The position numbers and the translations under genes are program-made. From Erpobdella octoculata (taxonomy: Eukaryota; Annelida; Clitellata; Hirudinida; Erpobdellidae), in contig OZ022241.1 in the NCBI GenBank assembly GCA_963978895.1, positions 876,541 to 940,540 of the forward strand: a stretch of 64,000 nucleotides of DNA. The letters are read 5' to 3'. Below the pieces are notes generated by a model, which did not search any database, was not told the DNA's origin, and was given only the letters and a program-made list of their open reading frames with translations. The first letter of the stretch is position 1; each line of letters begins with the position of its first letter. Of this stretch, positions 14,644-51,002 are shown piece after piece.

Positions 14644-14792
14644 GTGTATTATGTGTGTGCGTCGTTTGTATATGTATCCTGGTTGGTCTTTGTATATATA
14701 CCTTTATTCTAATTGGTCGGCGTATATCTATGTATATATATATATATATATCCAACCAGGATACATATACAAACGACGCACACACATAATAC

Positions 14793-14794
<2 letters not shown>
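14644..14794. repeat. Perfect 43-bp inverted repeat (hairpin)
   Basis: The arms 14644-14686 and 14752-14794 are exact reverse complements, with a 65-nt loop partly made of AT repeat. The left arm begins GTGTATTATGTGTGTGCGTC. An AT array follows the right arm. Confidence 0.9.

Positions 14795-14796
<2 letters not shown>

Positions 14797-14877
<81 letters not shown>
14797..14877. repeat. (AT)n microsatellite
   Basis: About 80 bp of AT. Confidence 0.95.
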
Positions 14878-14879
<2 letters not shown>

Positions 14880-14880
<1 letters not shown>

Positions 14881-15265
14881 GATCCTTTTTCTTTTCGCTA
14901 ACCTGAGTATATATATATATATGCATATATATCTGTAACCTCAGTATATGTATATATCGGAAGCCTTTTCCTATTCAGTAACCTCAGTTCACTAAAAGAG
15001 ACAGTTAGGGTTAAGTTGAGTTAGTCAAGTAGAGTTAGTCGGTTCGTGAGATCTAGATTTAGAGTTTTAGAGAATAGACTCTGTAGTTAAACAAGTTGAC
15101 AAAAGTTATCTAATAGCATCAAAAAAGTTGTCAGAATCAAGAGATTTCTGAAACGTGAGATTTTGCAAAAGAAGTCAGAATTATAATTCGAGAAATATTG
15201 TGCTTTAAATAACTTCAAGCTTCAACGTTGAGAATCGCTAACGAGCTAATTCGGCAACGTTTACA
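14880..15265. other. Possible 5' leader upstream of SAP element copy 1
   Basis: Less AT-rich than the surroundings, with repeated TAGAGTTAGTC-type phrases. No LTR like the one at 16963 is found. It ends at ATG 15266, which opens a short frame MSLPEKKE before a GTAACA donor-like site. Confidence 0.3.
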
Positions 15266-15568
15266 ATGTCATTACCAGAAAAAAAGGAGGTAACAGATTT
15301 TATAACTTGCTTTTTAAATTAGATTGAATGTTGTTTTTTACATGAAGTTCTACATAGTAATTTTTAGAACTGGTGGATTAAAAGAATGGTTTTGAAATCG
15401 TTGGATGAGCTTTGGGCGAGTGAATTGAAAGACGAGCTGGAGAAACGTGGCCTGAGCAATACAGGTAAAAAGGACGAACTTAGGAAACGCCTCTTAGCCG
15501 CGTTAGTGAATAAAGGCTATGGGCCTGACGACGATGAATTCGATATTGACGAGGAAGCTGTGGTTTAG
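15266..15568 (+). pseudogene. SAP-domain segment of element copy 1, with a possible upstream exon
   Basis: 15386-15565 encodes a SAP domain ([20 protein letters not shown], then [12 protein letters not shown]) ending in an acidic tail and TAG 15566, where copy 2 has AAG. A short frame from ATG 15266 (MSLPEKKE), a GTAACA donor and a TTTTTAG acceptor at 15368 would join in phase to give NWWIKR before the SAP start. This would make a separate protein of about 74 residues. In copy 2 that acceptor region is a tRNA primer-site-like sequence, so the intron, if real, is secondary. Transcription is unknown. Confidence 0.4.
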
Positions 15569-15589
15569 CGGAGAAAAATAAAAAACAAA

Positions 15590-16951
15590 TTGCTGGAGGA
15601 AGAAAGACAACAAGCGAGAGAAAACATGGCAGCACAGGGGAAGACAGGAGAAGAAATGATTCTTGGCCACGAAAACAATGTAACAGCAGCCGGTACAACT
15701 ATTGAGAGTTTTGTCGCAGGGTTGGCTGAGGCAGTGGTGGACACGGTTCTGGACCAGCGGGTTGCTGGTGATGTGGGTTGCTGCGGCAAAACCCAATTTG
15801 AACTGGAGTCCACCAGCTGTGTCTCAGATCATGTGACAGATGACGGCCGTACAGACTGCACAGGTCAGGTGGGTCATGATGATGAGCCTGTCAAAGACGG
15901 TCATGATAAGGAACCTTGCAAAGATGTTCAGGATGAACTATGCAAAGATGGTGATGACGAGCCTGGCAAAGATGGTGACAATGAAACAGTCGGTTTGGAC
16001 GTCGACAACAAATCTAAAGAAGATGAAAAGAATGTTGAAAACGAAATGCAAAACGATGAGGATGAAAGTGACGATGATGATTATAATAATGGCAATAACA
16101 GCGATGGCTTTTACCCATACAGCGAGGGTTTTGAAACGGAAGCCTCCCTAACAGACGACGGCACCGAATATTCAGGGTCAGATTTTAGTGACGAATCTGA
16201 CTCGGATGAAGCAACCGAGGATTTAAAAACGGACAAAACTCCAATGGAGAAATACGTCGAAGCTAACTTGACAAAAAAAGAAGTTGTGATTTGAGGGACG
16301 ATGGCGATGATTTGAAGAAAGATCCGCTGGACGATACGAAAGTTGACACCGATGAAAGAACCGAGTTGGAATGTGAAAAAAAACGATGGTAGCTTGGAAG
16401 AAAACAAAGATAACGGCGATGAACTTCTCCAAAACAACACTAGCAATGCAGCCAGCAAAAACTCTGAAAAAGATGAGCCAAGAACAGAGAACGGTACCGA
16501 GGATTCTAAATCAGATGAATCCACAGAGGATTCTAGATCAGAGAAACTAGGAGTCATTTTAAAATCAAATAACAGTTTGATGAAGGGATTTATTGGGTTT
16601 ATGGAACGTGTTTTCGAAAAACCTTTTGAAGAGTTTCTTGAGAAAGATCTAAGAGATGTGAAGGAAAAAGAAAAAGCAGACAATTCCGATAAACCGTGCA
16701 AAGATGTTCAGGACGATGCATGCAAAAAAACCTGTGATGAACCGTGCAAAAATGGCGACGATGAGCCAAAGAAAGACTCTGTTGATGAGCCAAAGAAGGA
16801 CTGGAAGAAACTGTGTCAAACGGTCAAGAGACTTGACCATGTTGTTTGCGAATTGCGGTCAAAGCCAGGAGTAGAGATCAAAGTAATTTGTGTTTGTGGC
16901 CGAGTCGCATTTCCCAAAAGCGACTATGCTGTTCGAGACGAACAGGATTAA
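15590..16951 (+). pseudogene. Acidic gag-like protein of SAP element copy 1, broken
   Basis: Two large open frames (15590-16294 and 16343-16951) together cover most of the protein. A stop at 15566 and a frame change near 16290-16345 separate the parts relative to copy 2. The product is Asp/Glu-rich with repeated Cys-containing blocks (PCKDVQDE, DEPCKNGDDEPKKD) and a Ser/Asp-rich centre (SGSDFSDESDSDEA). No enzyme motif is seen. The C-terminus VRDEQD equals the end of gypsy pol. The role is unknown; its place suggests a replaced gag/pol body. Confidence 0.7.
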
Positions 16952-16962
16952 GAAGAGGGTAG

Positions 16963-17135
16963 TGTTATATCTATGGTACTTATTCCACTTTTCCCGTAAA
17001 TTCATACCCCGAGAACTATTATTATGATCATATTAGAAGGTATAATTAGCATTAACCAAGCTTTATTTATTATCATCCAATAAACTAGAAAACCATTCTT
17101 CTGCACCTGTTATACGATTTGACGATTTTACAACA
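16963..17135 (+). repeat. 3' LTR of SAP element copy 1
   Basis: It starts TGTTATATCTATGG directly after the polypurine tract and ends TACAACA, with AATAAA near 17080. Only the first 14 bp match the gypsy LTR. Confidence 0.6.

Positions 17136-18198
<1,063 letters not shown>

Positions 18199-18237
<39 letters not shown>
18199..18237. repeat. (AT)n microsatellite, right part
   Basis: The right half of the array split by the hAT insertion. Confidence 0.9.
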
Positions 18238-18242
<5 letters not shown>

Positions 18243-18622
18243 AAATCTCCGATATCCAATTGATAAGAAATAGATAAAATATGTGACGGTCTTTGTCAAC
18301 GCTTAAAAAACATGCATTCCGTTATCCAATCAAAATGATTAAATTAATGTTGTTTTAAATAAACAGAGATAACTCTGTTTATACTGAATTTAAATGAAGA
18401 AACGCCATATCTTAAAAATGAAATAATTGTGAGAAAACATCAATTTTTACTGTTTTCTTCTAAAAAATAAAAAATAATACAATTGTTCAACAGAGAACTA
18501 GCAGCTGAATTTCAGTTTAGTAATCAATTTAAGAAGATAATTATGTTTATTATTACAATAAGCAATAAAACTGATTACTGGTTACCAGTAACACTACAGA
18601 ATTGACCAAAAATTCTACAAAC
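18238..18622. other. Non-coding, expected to hold gene A 3' exons
   Basis: No exon that continues gene A in phase could be supported here. AT-rich, nothing else seen. Confidence 0.35.
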
Positions 18623-32868
<14,246 letters not shown>

Positions 32869-35456
32869 ATTATAAAATTTTAGTCAACCTAAAAACCACA
32901 GAAGCGTATGTATACTTCCTTAAGAATAATTAAAAATATTGCAAGCAACGTTTTTTTGAATCTACAATTTTAAAGTAAATAATTTTATCTGAATATTAGA
33001 TATCACTCTTTTAGAAATTTCAACTTTAAAATTTTAAAATAACATGAGTTGAAATATTATCTACTCGTTTTAGTCGATTGATTTTGTCTCTACGTCTCTT
33101 GGCCGACACCTAAAAATGAACTACTGATTGTTCTTATTGAATAGTTGAATAGTGCCTTAGACTTTGTTCGATGAATGTACGTTATTCAAAAAGGAAGTTG
33201 GTTTATAAAGATATCTAAAGTAACATTACCTTGAAAAAAAACAGCTGCCTAAGCATTTATTCAAGCTACGTCTCCCAGGATTAACTTTTATTCTGAGATA
33301 ATAAAACTGTTCATGCAGATTTAAGTCCACCTTAACCAACATATCTTGACAAATTTCGTTATTTCAAACCACCGTACGTGCAATCTTGATTTTTTTTGGT
33401 TTCAAGGTTTTCTTTATTTAAATGCCTACTTTTGAATCAATTTTTTCATGTTAGAGAATGTTAACGGTTGACAGAAACATACACACTTATTTTTCATAAA
33501 TGTTCATATAAATGTATAGTACTTTTTTAACTCTCTACTTCATGAAAAAAATTTAGAGATATTGTTTTAATTGCTCTGTATTATAAACTATCACAGAGAA
33601 ATGCATAGTGATGTCATTTAGCAGTGTTACGTTCAGTATAAGGCATGAAACTAATGATGCCAAATGGCATCACAATGCAGTAGAGGGTTTATATTATTTT
33701 ACAAAGGTCCTGTGCTGCATGCCATGAGTTCTACTAAAGTAAAAAATCAGAATAGGTAGGGCATAGCATCGTGATACAAATAAAAAAATATCTATATAAA
33801 ACATTTTAAAAATACACCTTTACTTCTAAACGTCTTAAAAAGGTAAAAATAATTTATTTTTTGTTATCGATTATATCTCTTGAATAGTTTGACAAAATAC
33901 AAAAATGTGGGATTATCATTTTTTACAAACTCTGTCAGTCATAAAAACATATAAATTGAAAACAAGATCTAAACAGCAAAAAACAATAATATATAGAACG
34001 GAATTTACAAGACTTTACCGCCATTTATTTACATCAAAAAATCACATAAGCAGAAATTTGCACTTCAACGGAGATTTTAGGAAAAACTTCAAATTAAATT
34101 ATTTTTCGTAATCAAATTAAATATTATCATCAAAAAGTAATGCGTATGAAAAATTTCAGCCCAATCTTAAAATGGGAAGTGAAAAACCAATTACAAAATC
34201 GACTGGTAGCACACACCTAGACGACGAGGTTAGGTAAAAATGTATAATGAATAGGCTTTTTGAGGCTTTATTTTCAAAAGAGAAACGTGACCGGAAGAAT
34301 TTAAAAAGTTTAATAACTTAATCTTTATCAATTAAGCCGTGAAAATGAGGGTTTTTCACAAATTCCTTGTATTTCAGTATTAACTGGTTTTTCATTTATT
34401 GCAAATTTTTTTTAAAACGACATTTTTTAGAATTTATATATGCAAACATTCATATAATTGTATTTGTTTTATTTTTGGTTTAAAACATAGATAATTATTA
34501 TTTCTAATTAAAAAATATTGTTTTCAGATAGTTTTAAAACTTTAATAAAATACATTGATTCTCATGAGGAGTACGTCTATATTTAAAATTTCAACTTGAT
34601 TGTATGACGAAAGGCAAAAAAAAGATTTAGACAGAGCACTAATTCAAAAGAGGTATGCATTGATGGCTTCAACCAATATCACAAAGCGTTTTTCAAAATT
34701 TAGCACTTTAGACGCCTCTAGGAAAATAACAATTTTATACAAACTTAGTTTTACAAAACGAAAAATTAATACTATAAACACAGATTTATTTAGCATCAAG
34801 TTTTGAGAAAAAAAAATTTTTCATAATAAAATGCACAGAAAATATAGAGATTATTAGAAAAATGCATATTAATAAAATTAAACTTTTTTTAAAATTAAAT
34901 ACTTATAAAGCACAATGCTACCCCAGTTGTTGCTACGTGCTTTTGAATAAGAACAAGTGAATCAGAAAACAAAGTTTTTTAAAAACACACTTTTATATAA
35001 TCGATTGTGTAGGCCACATTCTGTTACATAAACAACGAGCATATTAGCAGAGACAATAAATAGTTCGACGAAAATATCACAAATAATTGTTTATTACATT
35101 TTGTTCAATCGATCCGAAAATTTGATAGAATGCTTTGTTAATCCGTTTGGAGGTATGTTTAAATTTTGAAGTCTCTAGCCCATCGGGAAGTTAGTTTAAA
35201 ATCGATTGCAAAATTTGACGACAGACAGATAGACAGACAGACAACAAAGAAACAGACAAATAGACAGGTAGACAAACAAATAGACAGACAGACAGAAAGT
35301 CAAGTTAAGTAAAAGTGCGTAAAAATGTATTTATACACGACAAATATTGTATAAAAACATAATGCAAGAGAATGTAAAGAAATAAACTTAACTAAATTTT
35401 ACTAAGCTTAATTGAACTTAAATGCTACTGTACAATGTTTTGCTTAATATTCATCA
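32869..35456. other. Intergenic region between divergent genes A and B, left part
   Basis: AT-rich. It should contain the gene A promoter. A repeat-like segment at 34140-34230 (AAATTTCAGCCCAATCTTAA) and a CAGACAGA-rich tail at 35215-35300 resemble the tail of repeat R2. No exon could be supported. Confidence 0.4.
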
Positions 35457-35800
35457 CATACATACATACATACATACATACATACATACATACATACATA
35501 CATACATACATACATACATACATACATACATACATACATACATACATACATACATACATACATACATACATACATACATACATACATACATACATACATA
35601 CATACATACATACATACATACATACATACATACATACATACATACATACATACATACATACATACATACATACATACATACATACATACATACATACATA
35701 CATACATACATACATACATACATACATACATACATACATACATACATACATACATACATACATACATACATACATACATACATACATACATACATACATT
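35457..35800. repeat. (CATA)n microsatellite
   Basis: About 85 units, followed by interrupted units to 35835. Open frames on both strands are repeat artefacts. Confidence 0.98.
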
Positions 35801-36079
35801 TATACTTACATACATACATACATTACATACATACATTATGTATATTTGTATGATGTATTCATAGAATAACAAATATTATTAACTATGTCTTAAATCTTTT
35901 CGAATTTTTGAAGTCCAAATAGCTACGAAGCAATCGGTAATATAGTCTAATGTTTATAAAAAATATCTATGATAATGTTACTAGAGTTATTTTTATTTAT
36001 TCTGAAAATATAATTTTAAAATGTCGATAAGTTTCAATCAACGTGAAAAATAAGCATAAACACAAGTTTCAACTACGTC

Positions 36080-36580
<501 letters not shown>

Positions 36581-36639
36581 TGTTAAGCCGGATATGGTTT
36601 ACGGACGTATTTACACGAGCTAAGCACACCCTGAAAGTC

Positions 36640-37554
<915 letters not shown>

Positions 37555-37879
37555 TAAATCTATAAAATTGCTTCGGTCGTTATTTTACGTATTTTTAGTT
37601 GTTGAAATTCAAATATTTAAAAATACTAAAAATATTTAAAAAAATATCAAAACATTTTATTTTATTCAAATAATACAAAAATAAATAAATAAATAAAAAG
37701 TGTTTAGATAGATCAAATTAATTAAATCAATTATTTTACAACAAATATATTTGATTTGATTTGATTTAATTGAAAATTGTTATTGAATAAGTTCGTGAAA
37801 TATGACGGAAACGATTGTTAAGATCAACATTACAAGAATTTAAAAAATGTTTGCTGACTAACATTAAAGTAACCCCATT

Positions 37880-38060
37880 TTGCCCCTGGGAAAAATTGTC
37901 CTGGTTTTTCGCTCACGTCTTTTCGCTCCCGGTTTTTTGCCCCTAGCGTTTTGCCTCCGGTTTTTCACCCCGGAAAAGTGTTTCGATAAAAGTTAGACCC
38001 AAGGTTTGTGCCATTGAATTTTTGTCTGCAGCCAGTTACTCCCCGGAAGGTTAGCTTCTT
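37880..38060. repeat. Degenerate TTTTGCCCC/CCGG short repeat
   Basis: Phrases such as TTTTGCCCCTGGG, TTTTCGCTCCCGG, TTTTTTGCCCCTAG and TTTTGCCTCCGG recur every 12-16 bases and decay to the right. Confidence 0.55.
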
Positions 38061-38388
38061 GAAAAAAAAATTCCTCGCTCTTAGTTTTGAAAAGTTAAAA
38101 AGCCGGGGAAAAACTTTCTATAAATCTTATTTAACCAGTAGTCGTCAACATTTTAATGGTATTAATAAATTTTAGTATTATTGAATATTGATTAAATAAT
38201 ACTTCAGAACAACAGTAGGGCTTTCGAGAAAGTGAAATCTGACAAATCATATGAAAGGTAGGTAAATTCCAAACGTATTATTTCTTTTGTAGATTTGATT
38301 TGTGGTTTTCTCGCGTTTGCCGGGTTACACCTTTAGAATGGTTAACAGAAGTACAACGCTGAGCAGATTAAAAGCACGTTATAATGCA

Positions 38389-38391
<3 letters not shown>

Positions 38392-38419
<28 letters not shown>

Positions 38420-38420
38420 C
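38392..38420. repeat. (CAGA)n microsatellite
   Basis: About seven units. Confidence 0.9.
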
Positions 38421-38470
38421 TTTATTTAAGCCTTAGACCGCATCGCACTAAAACCAAAGGGGTTAGTGCC

Positions 38471-38640
38471 TACTGATCCCAGGACAACTGATCCCAGGAC
38501 AACTGATCCCAGTACAACTGATCCCAGGACAACTGATCCCAGGACAACTGATCCCAGTACAACTGATCCCATGGACAACTGATCCCATGTACAACTGATC
38601 CCATGGACAACTGATCCCATAGACAACTGATCCCATAGAC
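38471..38640. repeat. ACTGATCCC minisatellite, array 1
   Basis: Eleven tandem copies of a 15-16-bp unit (ACTGATCCCAGGACA; later copies ACTGATCCCATGGACA and ACTGATCCCATAGACA). The variants are sorted along the array. Its reverse complement forms the array at 39868-40080. Confidence 0.95.
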
Positions 38641-38889
38641 ATAAGCAACTCATTTTTTAACTCATTTTTGACGACAATGGTGGTGGTGATGATGCTTACG
38701 TAGCCAGCTTACGATGGCTGGCTGCATACGACAACGGTGGTGGTGATAATGATACTGGCTACTCCAGTTAGTAAACGGAGAAATAATATTTAGTATAAGC
38801 GCACGAGGGCACGATACACAGTCGAAATGAAATTGACAAGTTCGTATTACTTTTCATCGTTTACCTCCTTTCTGCGTGAAGTTCATAAT

Positions 38890-39020
38890 AAACAAGTAAA
38901 TTAAAAACGAATTTTTAAAACCAATGCTCTTATATGTAATTAAGACACAAATTTTGCAATCAATTTTTTCTTATATTACTCTTTTATTTTATATTAAATT
39001 CCTAAATAAAAAATATAATA

Positions 39021-39064
<44 letters not shown>

Positions 39065-39253
39065 CCTCAAGAAAATTAACTAAATTAATTGACTTATTGT
39101 AAAACTAATAATTGAATATTGCATTGTCTTCTATCTTGAGCATGTATGCAAAATTTGAAAAAAATCTATCATCAGGAAGTGACTCAAAAATTGATTGCAA
39201 GATTTGAAACAGAGAAACAGACAGAGAAACAGAGCCGACGAGTTAATAAAAGC
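38890..39253 (+). repeat. Dispersed repeat R2, copy 1
   Basis: Nearly identical in direct orientation to 46934-47282: AAACAAGTAAATTAAAAACG, TATGTAATTAAGACACAAAT, CTATCATCAGGAAGTGACTC, AAAAATTGATTGCAAGATTT and a GAAACAGACAGA tail ending AGTTAATAAAAGC. An AT run replaces part of the centre. The tail suggests a retroposed sequence. Confidence 0.75.
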
Positions 39254-39430
39254 ATTGGTAAAAATGGAACCGTGCCAAACCAAAAATAATAGAGTTTAGC
39301 TCATTTCAGAAGTTGTTTTTTTCGAAGATATGAATTAAATGAATTAATGAAGACACTCCAACATTAATTCTTATCGGCTTATTTAGGAGTCCATGACTAG
39401 GACCATCACTACAGCATCCAAACATACTCA

Positions 39431-39770
39431 TACATACATACATACATACATACATACATACATACATACATACATACATACATACATACATACATACATA
39501 CATACATACATACATACATACATACATACATACATACATACATACATACATACATACATACATACATACATACATACATACATACATACATACATACATA
39601 CATACATACATACATACATACATACATACATACATACATACATACATACATACATACATACATACATACATACATACATACATACATACATACATACATA
39701 CATACATACATACATACATACATACGTACATACATACATACGTACGTACATACGTACATACATACATACA
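39431..39770. repeat. (CATA)n microsatellite
   Basis: About 80 units with variants (CGTA) towards the right end. Confidence 0.98.
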
Positions 39771-39867
39771 CATACATTCGTACATACAAACAGAAATCGG
39801 AAATTATGTATGTTAATATCAGTTTATTGATTGCAGAAACAGTGAAATATAAAATGATGCAAATATG

Positions 39868-40080
39868 GGATCAGTTGTCTATGGGATCAGTTGTCTATGG
39901 GATCAGTTGTCCGTGGGATCAGTTGTCCGTGGGATCAGTTGTCCGTGGGATCAGTTGTCCGTGGGATCAGTTGTCCCGGGATCGGTTGTCCTGGGATCAG
40001 TTGTCCTGGGATCAGTAGTCCTGGGATCAGTAGTCCTGGGATCAGTAGTCCTGGGATCAGTTGTCCTGGGATCAGTTGCG
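39868..40080. repeat. GGGATCAGTTGTC minisatellite, array 2 (inverse of array 1)
   Basis: About 14 copies of a 15-16-bp unit (TATGGGATCAGTTGTC, then GTGGGATCAGTTGTCC, then TGGGATCAGTTGTCC). It is the reverse complement of array 1, with the variant order mirrored: TAT/ATA units are nearest the centre in both arrays. Confidence 0.95.
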
Positions 40081-40445
40081 ATGATCCCAAAACCAAAGTG
40101 CAATGCTGTAAATATTTAACTCGCTGTACAATGATGTACACACTATGGCCGATGTACAATGCTGCACACACTAAATTGAAAAATTCTTCTCTTTAAACAA
40201 AAGTTGTCAACAAATTGTTACAAGACTTGCAGCATATAAAATAATTGTTAACCGTTTAAATTATTCACATTGGCAGGTTATTTAATTTGTGAAATTAATT
40301 TTTGTCATTTTGAAGCTTGCATAATGACAATAATAATCCGCTGAGGGCCAGCATCAATTACGAGAAGATTACGAAAATGGAAGAAAACAACGAGATTGTA
40401 ATAAGTTGTTTTTACCATAAAATTGAAGTTTATATTTTCCGATGT
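40081..40445. other. Non-coding spacer, nothing recognised
   Basis: No supported exon. It follows the minisatellite and precedes a GTAT array. Confidence 0.35.
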
Positions 40446-40506
40446 TTGTATGTAAGTATGTATGTATGTATGTATGTATGTATGTATGTATGTATGTATG
40501 TATGTA
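40446..40506. repeat. (GTAT)n microsatellite
   Basis: About 14 units. Confidence 0.95.
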
Positions 40507-40772
40507 TTATTGTTTGCTCTAATGGGCAGATTCAATGGTTGTGTAAGGCAATCATCAGGTACAGACCGTTCTTAGACTGCTATTCAATATACTTTTTTGA
40601 CTCTCACCTAGGCTTGGCTGGCACCAAGAGCTGTGAGGATCCGACAATCAGTAATAAGTTCAGAAATACAAACGTAAATTTGTAACTTTATTTTTTCCTC
40701 TCCAAAGCGCGTCAAGTATATTAAGCAGTTCACTGACAAAGCCATGACTAGCACATGATGACGGGTGCTAAA

Positions 40773-40798
40773 AATGTCTCAAAACGATTTTTCCACTG
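40773..40798 (+). CDS. Candidate first exon of gene B
   Basis: ATG TCT CAA AAC opens a 26-nt frame (MSQNDFSTG) ending before GTACAT. Length and phase equal the candidate first exon of gene C (MSGFNVNTR before GTAAGA). The next exon that would link it to 41140 in phase was not found, so this is tentative. Confidence 0.25.
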
Positions 40799-41139
40799 GG
40801 TACATGAGTTTTTTTTCTAATCAGTATTAGTGTTTTCTTGATTTGCATTTAGTCGTTGCCAAAACAACGCTTTTTGACATAAGCAAAAATCAGGAAAGAC
40901 AAAAACAGACGCAGTTATTTTTGGCAGCCGTTTTACGATTTCCTATGTCTCTGCAAATGGTTAAAAACGGTCTGGCCAAAAGAGTGTTTCTTGGTCATGA
41001 TGGTGGTGATAATGGTGATGAAGAAGATGAAGATAATGGTGATTAAAATAATGACGATGATGATGTTGAAGCTGATGCTCCTGCTGCTGATGATGATGAC
41101 AAATATTATTTTTAAGAATTGTTTTTGTTTTTTGTATAG

Positions 41140-49256
<8,117 letters not shown>

Positions 49257-50269
49257 TACTAGCTAACTAGCTCAGACAGTGTTTTTGATTTTTTTAAATT
49301 AGCTTGTCGTAATTGCCTTTAAATTTGTTATTATCATCAGTTTTTGTAACAATGTGAACTGATTGAATATTATAATATCAAACATTCTCTGGTAAACATC
49401 AAAAACAGTTTTTATTATTTGAACGTTTTTTAATGTTTTTTTTATCTCAAAATGTTGTTTTGTTTTTGTTTTTTATTTTAAATTCAAAATATTTAAATGT
49501 TTTCCTGTGACTTCAGATAGATATCGTTACCATCATCTATTGATATCGTTATCATCATCTATGTAGAATCTAGAATTAATTACCAATTGTTTTGTTGTTT
49601 TGAATAAATGGGTTGAAGCAAGTGATCAATAAATAATATATAATTATTTAATTACAATTAAAGCGATTGGACATAGGTTTTATAATTGCTTTTAATCTGT
49701 TTACCACATATTGTTAAAAAAAACTTAGAGCTAAAAATCAACTTTGCCAATAATCATAGCCTGTATGAAAGCTTAGTTCGGTTTCAGTTTCTACTTTAGT
49801 TTTAGATAATTGGTCAGATCAGTTTCTAACGTTTACTAAGAAAAACATTTTAATAAAAATATCAGCAAGCGATCACAAAATAAAAAATTAAAAAATGGAA
49901 TTATTGTATTCATAATTTGTCGAATTGACCAATTAATTATTTCAGCTTCCTGCAATTCTGGACTTTTTAAATGCTAGTTCAACCTAAATTTAAAACAAAA
50001 AAACTTCAATTTACTTTGGCACATAAGGTCATCCTATAAGTATAAGTTGGGAATACGGGCGATATGAACTTGGTTCATAAACCACAATAAGTAGATGTTT
50101 TAAAAGAAGAAAATCTTTGAGAACTTGTTACCTTAGTAACAAAGAACTTGTTTTTTTGCTCAAAATTGTAGGTAATTTATTATTAGTTTTTGATTGATTG
50201 AACTGCTAAAAGTGTATATCTCTAAAGCTGGGTCATTGCTTTAAACTCGAAGTAAATGTTTAAATGGGC
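49257..50269. other. Gene B 3' UTR and intergenic DNA
   Basis: Two AATAAA signals (49603, 49628) mark the likely end of gene B. The rest is AT-rich with nothing recognised. Confidence 0.5.
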
Positions 50270-51002
50270 CGAATCGCTTGTTATGTAAATGTAAATTTAT
50301 AATGCGCTTTTTTTAAAAAGTCACAAAAGCGCGTCGCGTCAAATCATAAATTTAAGAATAAAGTTCTGTCTTAAGCAGCTTCCTGAAACCGCCGAGGTCC
50401 AAAGCTGGATTCCTCAGGTCAGCAGATAGGCTGTTCCAAACAACTGGACCAGCAGTGGAGAATCCGCGCCTGCCGAGAGTCGTTGTCTTTGACGATGGAA
50501 CGAACAAGTCGCCAGCAGCCGCCGATCGAAGGTGGGACCGACCAGCAAGCGTTGAGATCGGTACACACAATTGCTGCAGGTAGACCGGAGCCGTGTGGTG
50601 GAGGCACTTGTATACCATCAGACCCAACTTGAACTGAATTCTCTGCGGGAAAGGAAGCCAGTGAAGTTGTGTCCGCATGAGATCTGATACGGGAGACCAG
50701 CCGGGCAGCTGAAGAACAAGACGAGCGGCTGCTCGGAGAATGGATTGGAGCCTATTGATTTGAAACTGTCTAAGTCCGGCCATGACACCATTACAGTAAT
50801 CAAGCCGGCTGTGCACGAGTGCTCTAATGAGTGAATGGGCGGAGTCCATGGTGAGGCTACGGCGGACGACGCGCAGTTGACGGAGATGATAGAAGCATGA
50901 ACGAGTAAGATGAGAGATGTGTGCCTCCATAGACAAGCTACTGTCGACCATCACGCCAAGATTACGAACATAAGTGGAGGGCCTGAGTGAGACATTAAAC
51001 AA
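50270..51002 (-). mobile_element. 5'-truncated LINE, C-terminal part of ORF2
   Basis: The minus-strand frame 50352-51002 (216 residues) encodes the region after the RT catalytic core: YVRNLGVMVDSSLSMEAHI, HSRLDYCNGVM, LQSILRAAARLVL, HWLPFPQRIQFKLGLM and GPVVWNSLSADLR. This is the conserved C-terminus of jockey/CR1-type LINE proteins. It is GC-rich against AT-rich flanks and cut at the 5' side, as usual for LINE copies. The 3' tail includes GCGCATTATAAATTTACATT. Confidence 0.85.

Larger units (their letters stand above)
15368..17135 (+). mobile_element. SAP element copy 1: non-autonomous LTR retrotransposon
   Basis: The coding region begins with a SAP domain homologous to the start of gypsy gag. 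Its 3' end (VRDEQD stop, AAGAAGAGGGTAG, then TGTTATATCTATGG) is nearly identical to the gypsy 3' end. Between them lies a long acidic Asp/Glu/Lys protein with no zinc knuckle, protease, RT or integrase. A 3' LTR of about 173 bp (16963-17135) has an AATAAA signal and ends TACAACA. The 5' LTR is missing. It needs enzymes from a gypsy relative to move. Confidence 0.75.

Noticed and set aside
33905..34111. 68-codon plus-strand frame between genes A and B
   Set aside because: AT-rich chance frame without relatives among the gene A-D exons.
35422..35872. Tyr-Ile-His-Thr and Met-Tyr-Val-Cys frames
   Set aside because: Translations of the CATA array; the same applies at 4552-4896 and 39306-39830.
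38471..40080. CRISPR-like regular spacing of a short repeat
   Set aside because: The units are directly tandem without spacers and the DNA is eukaryotic.
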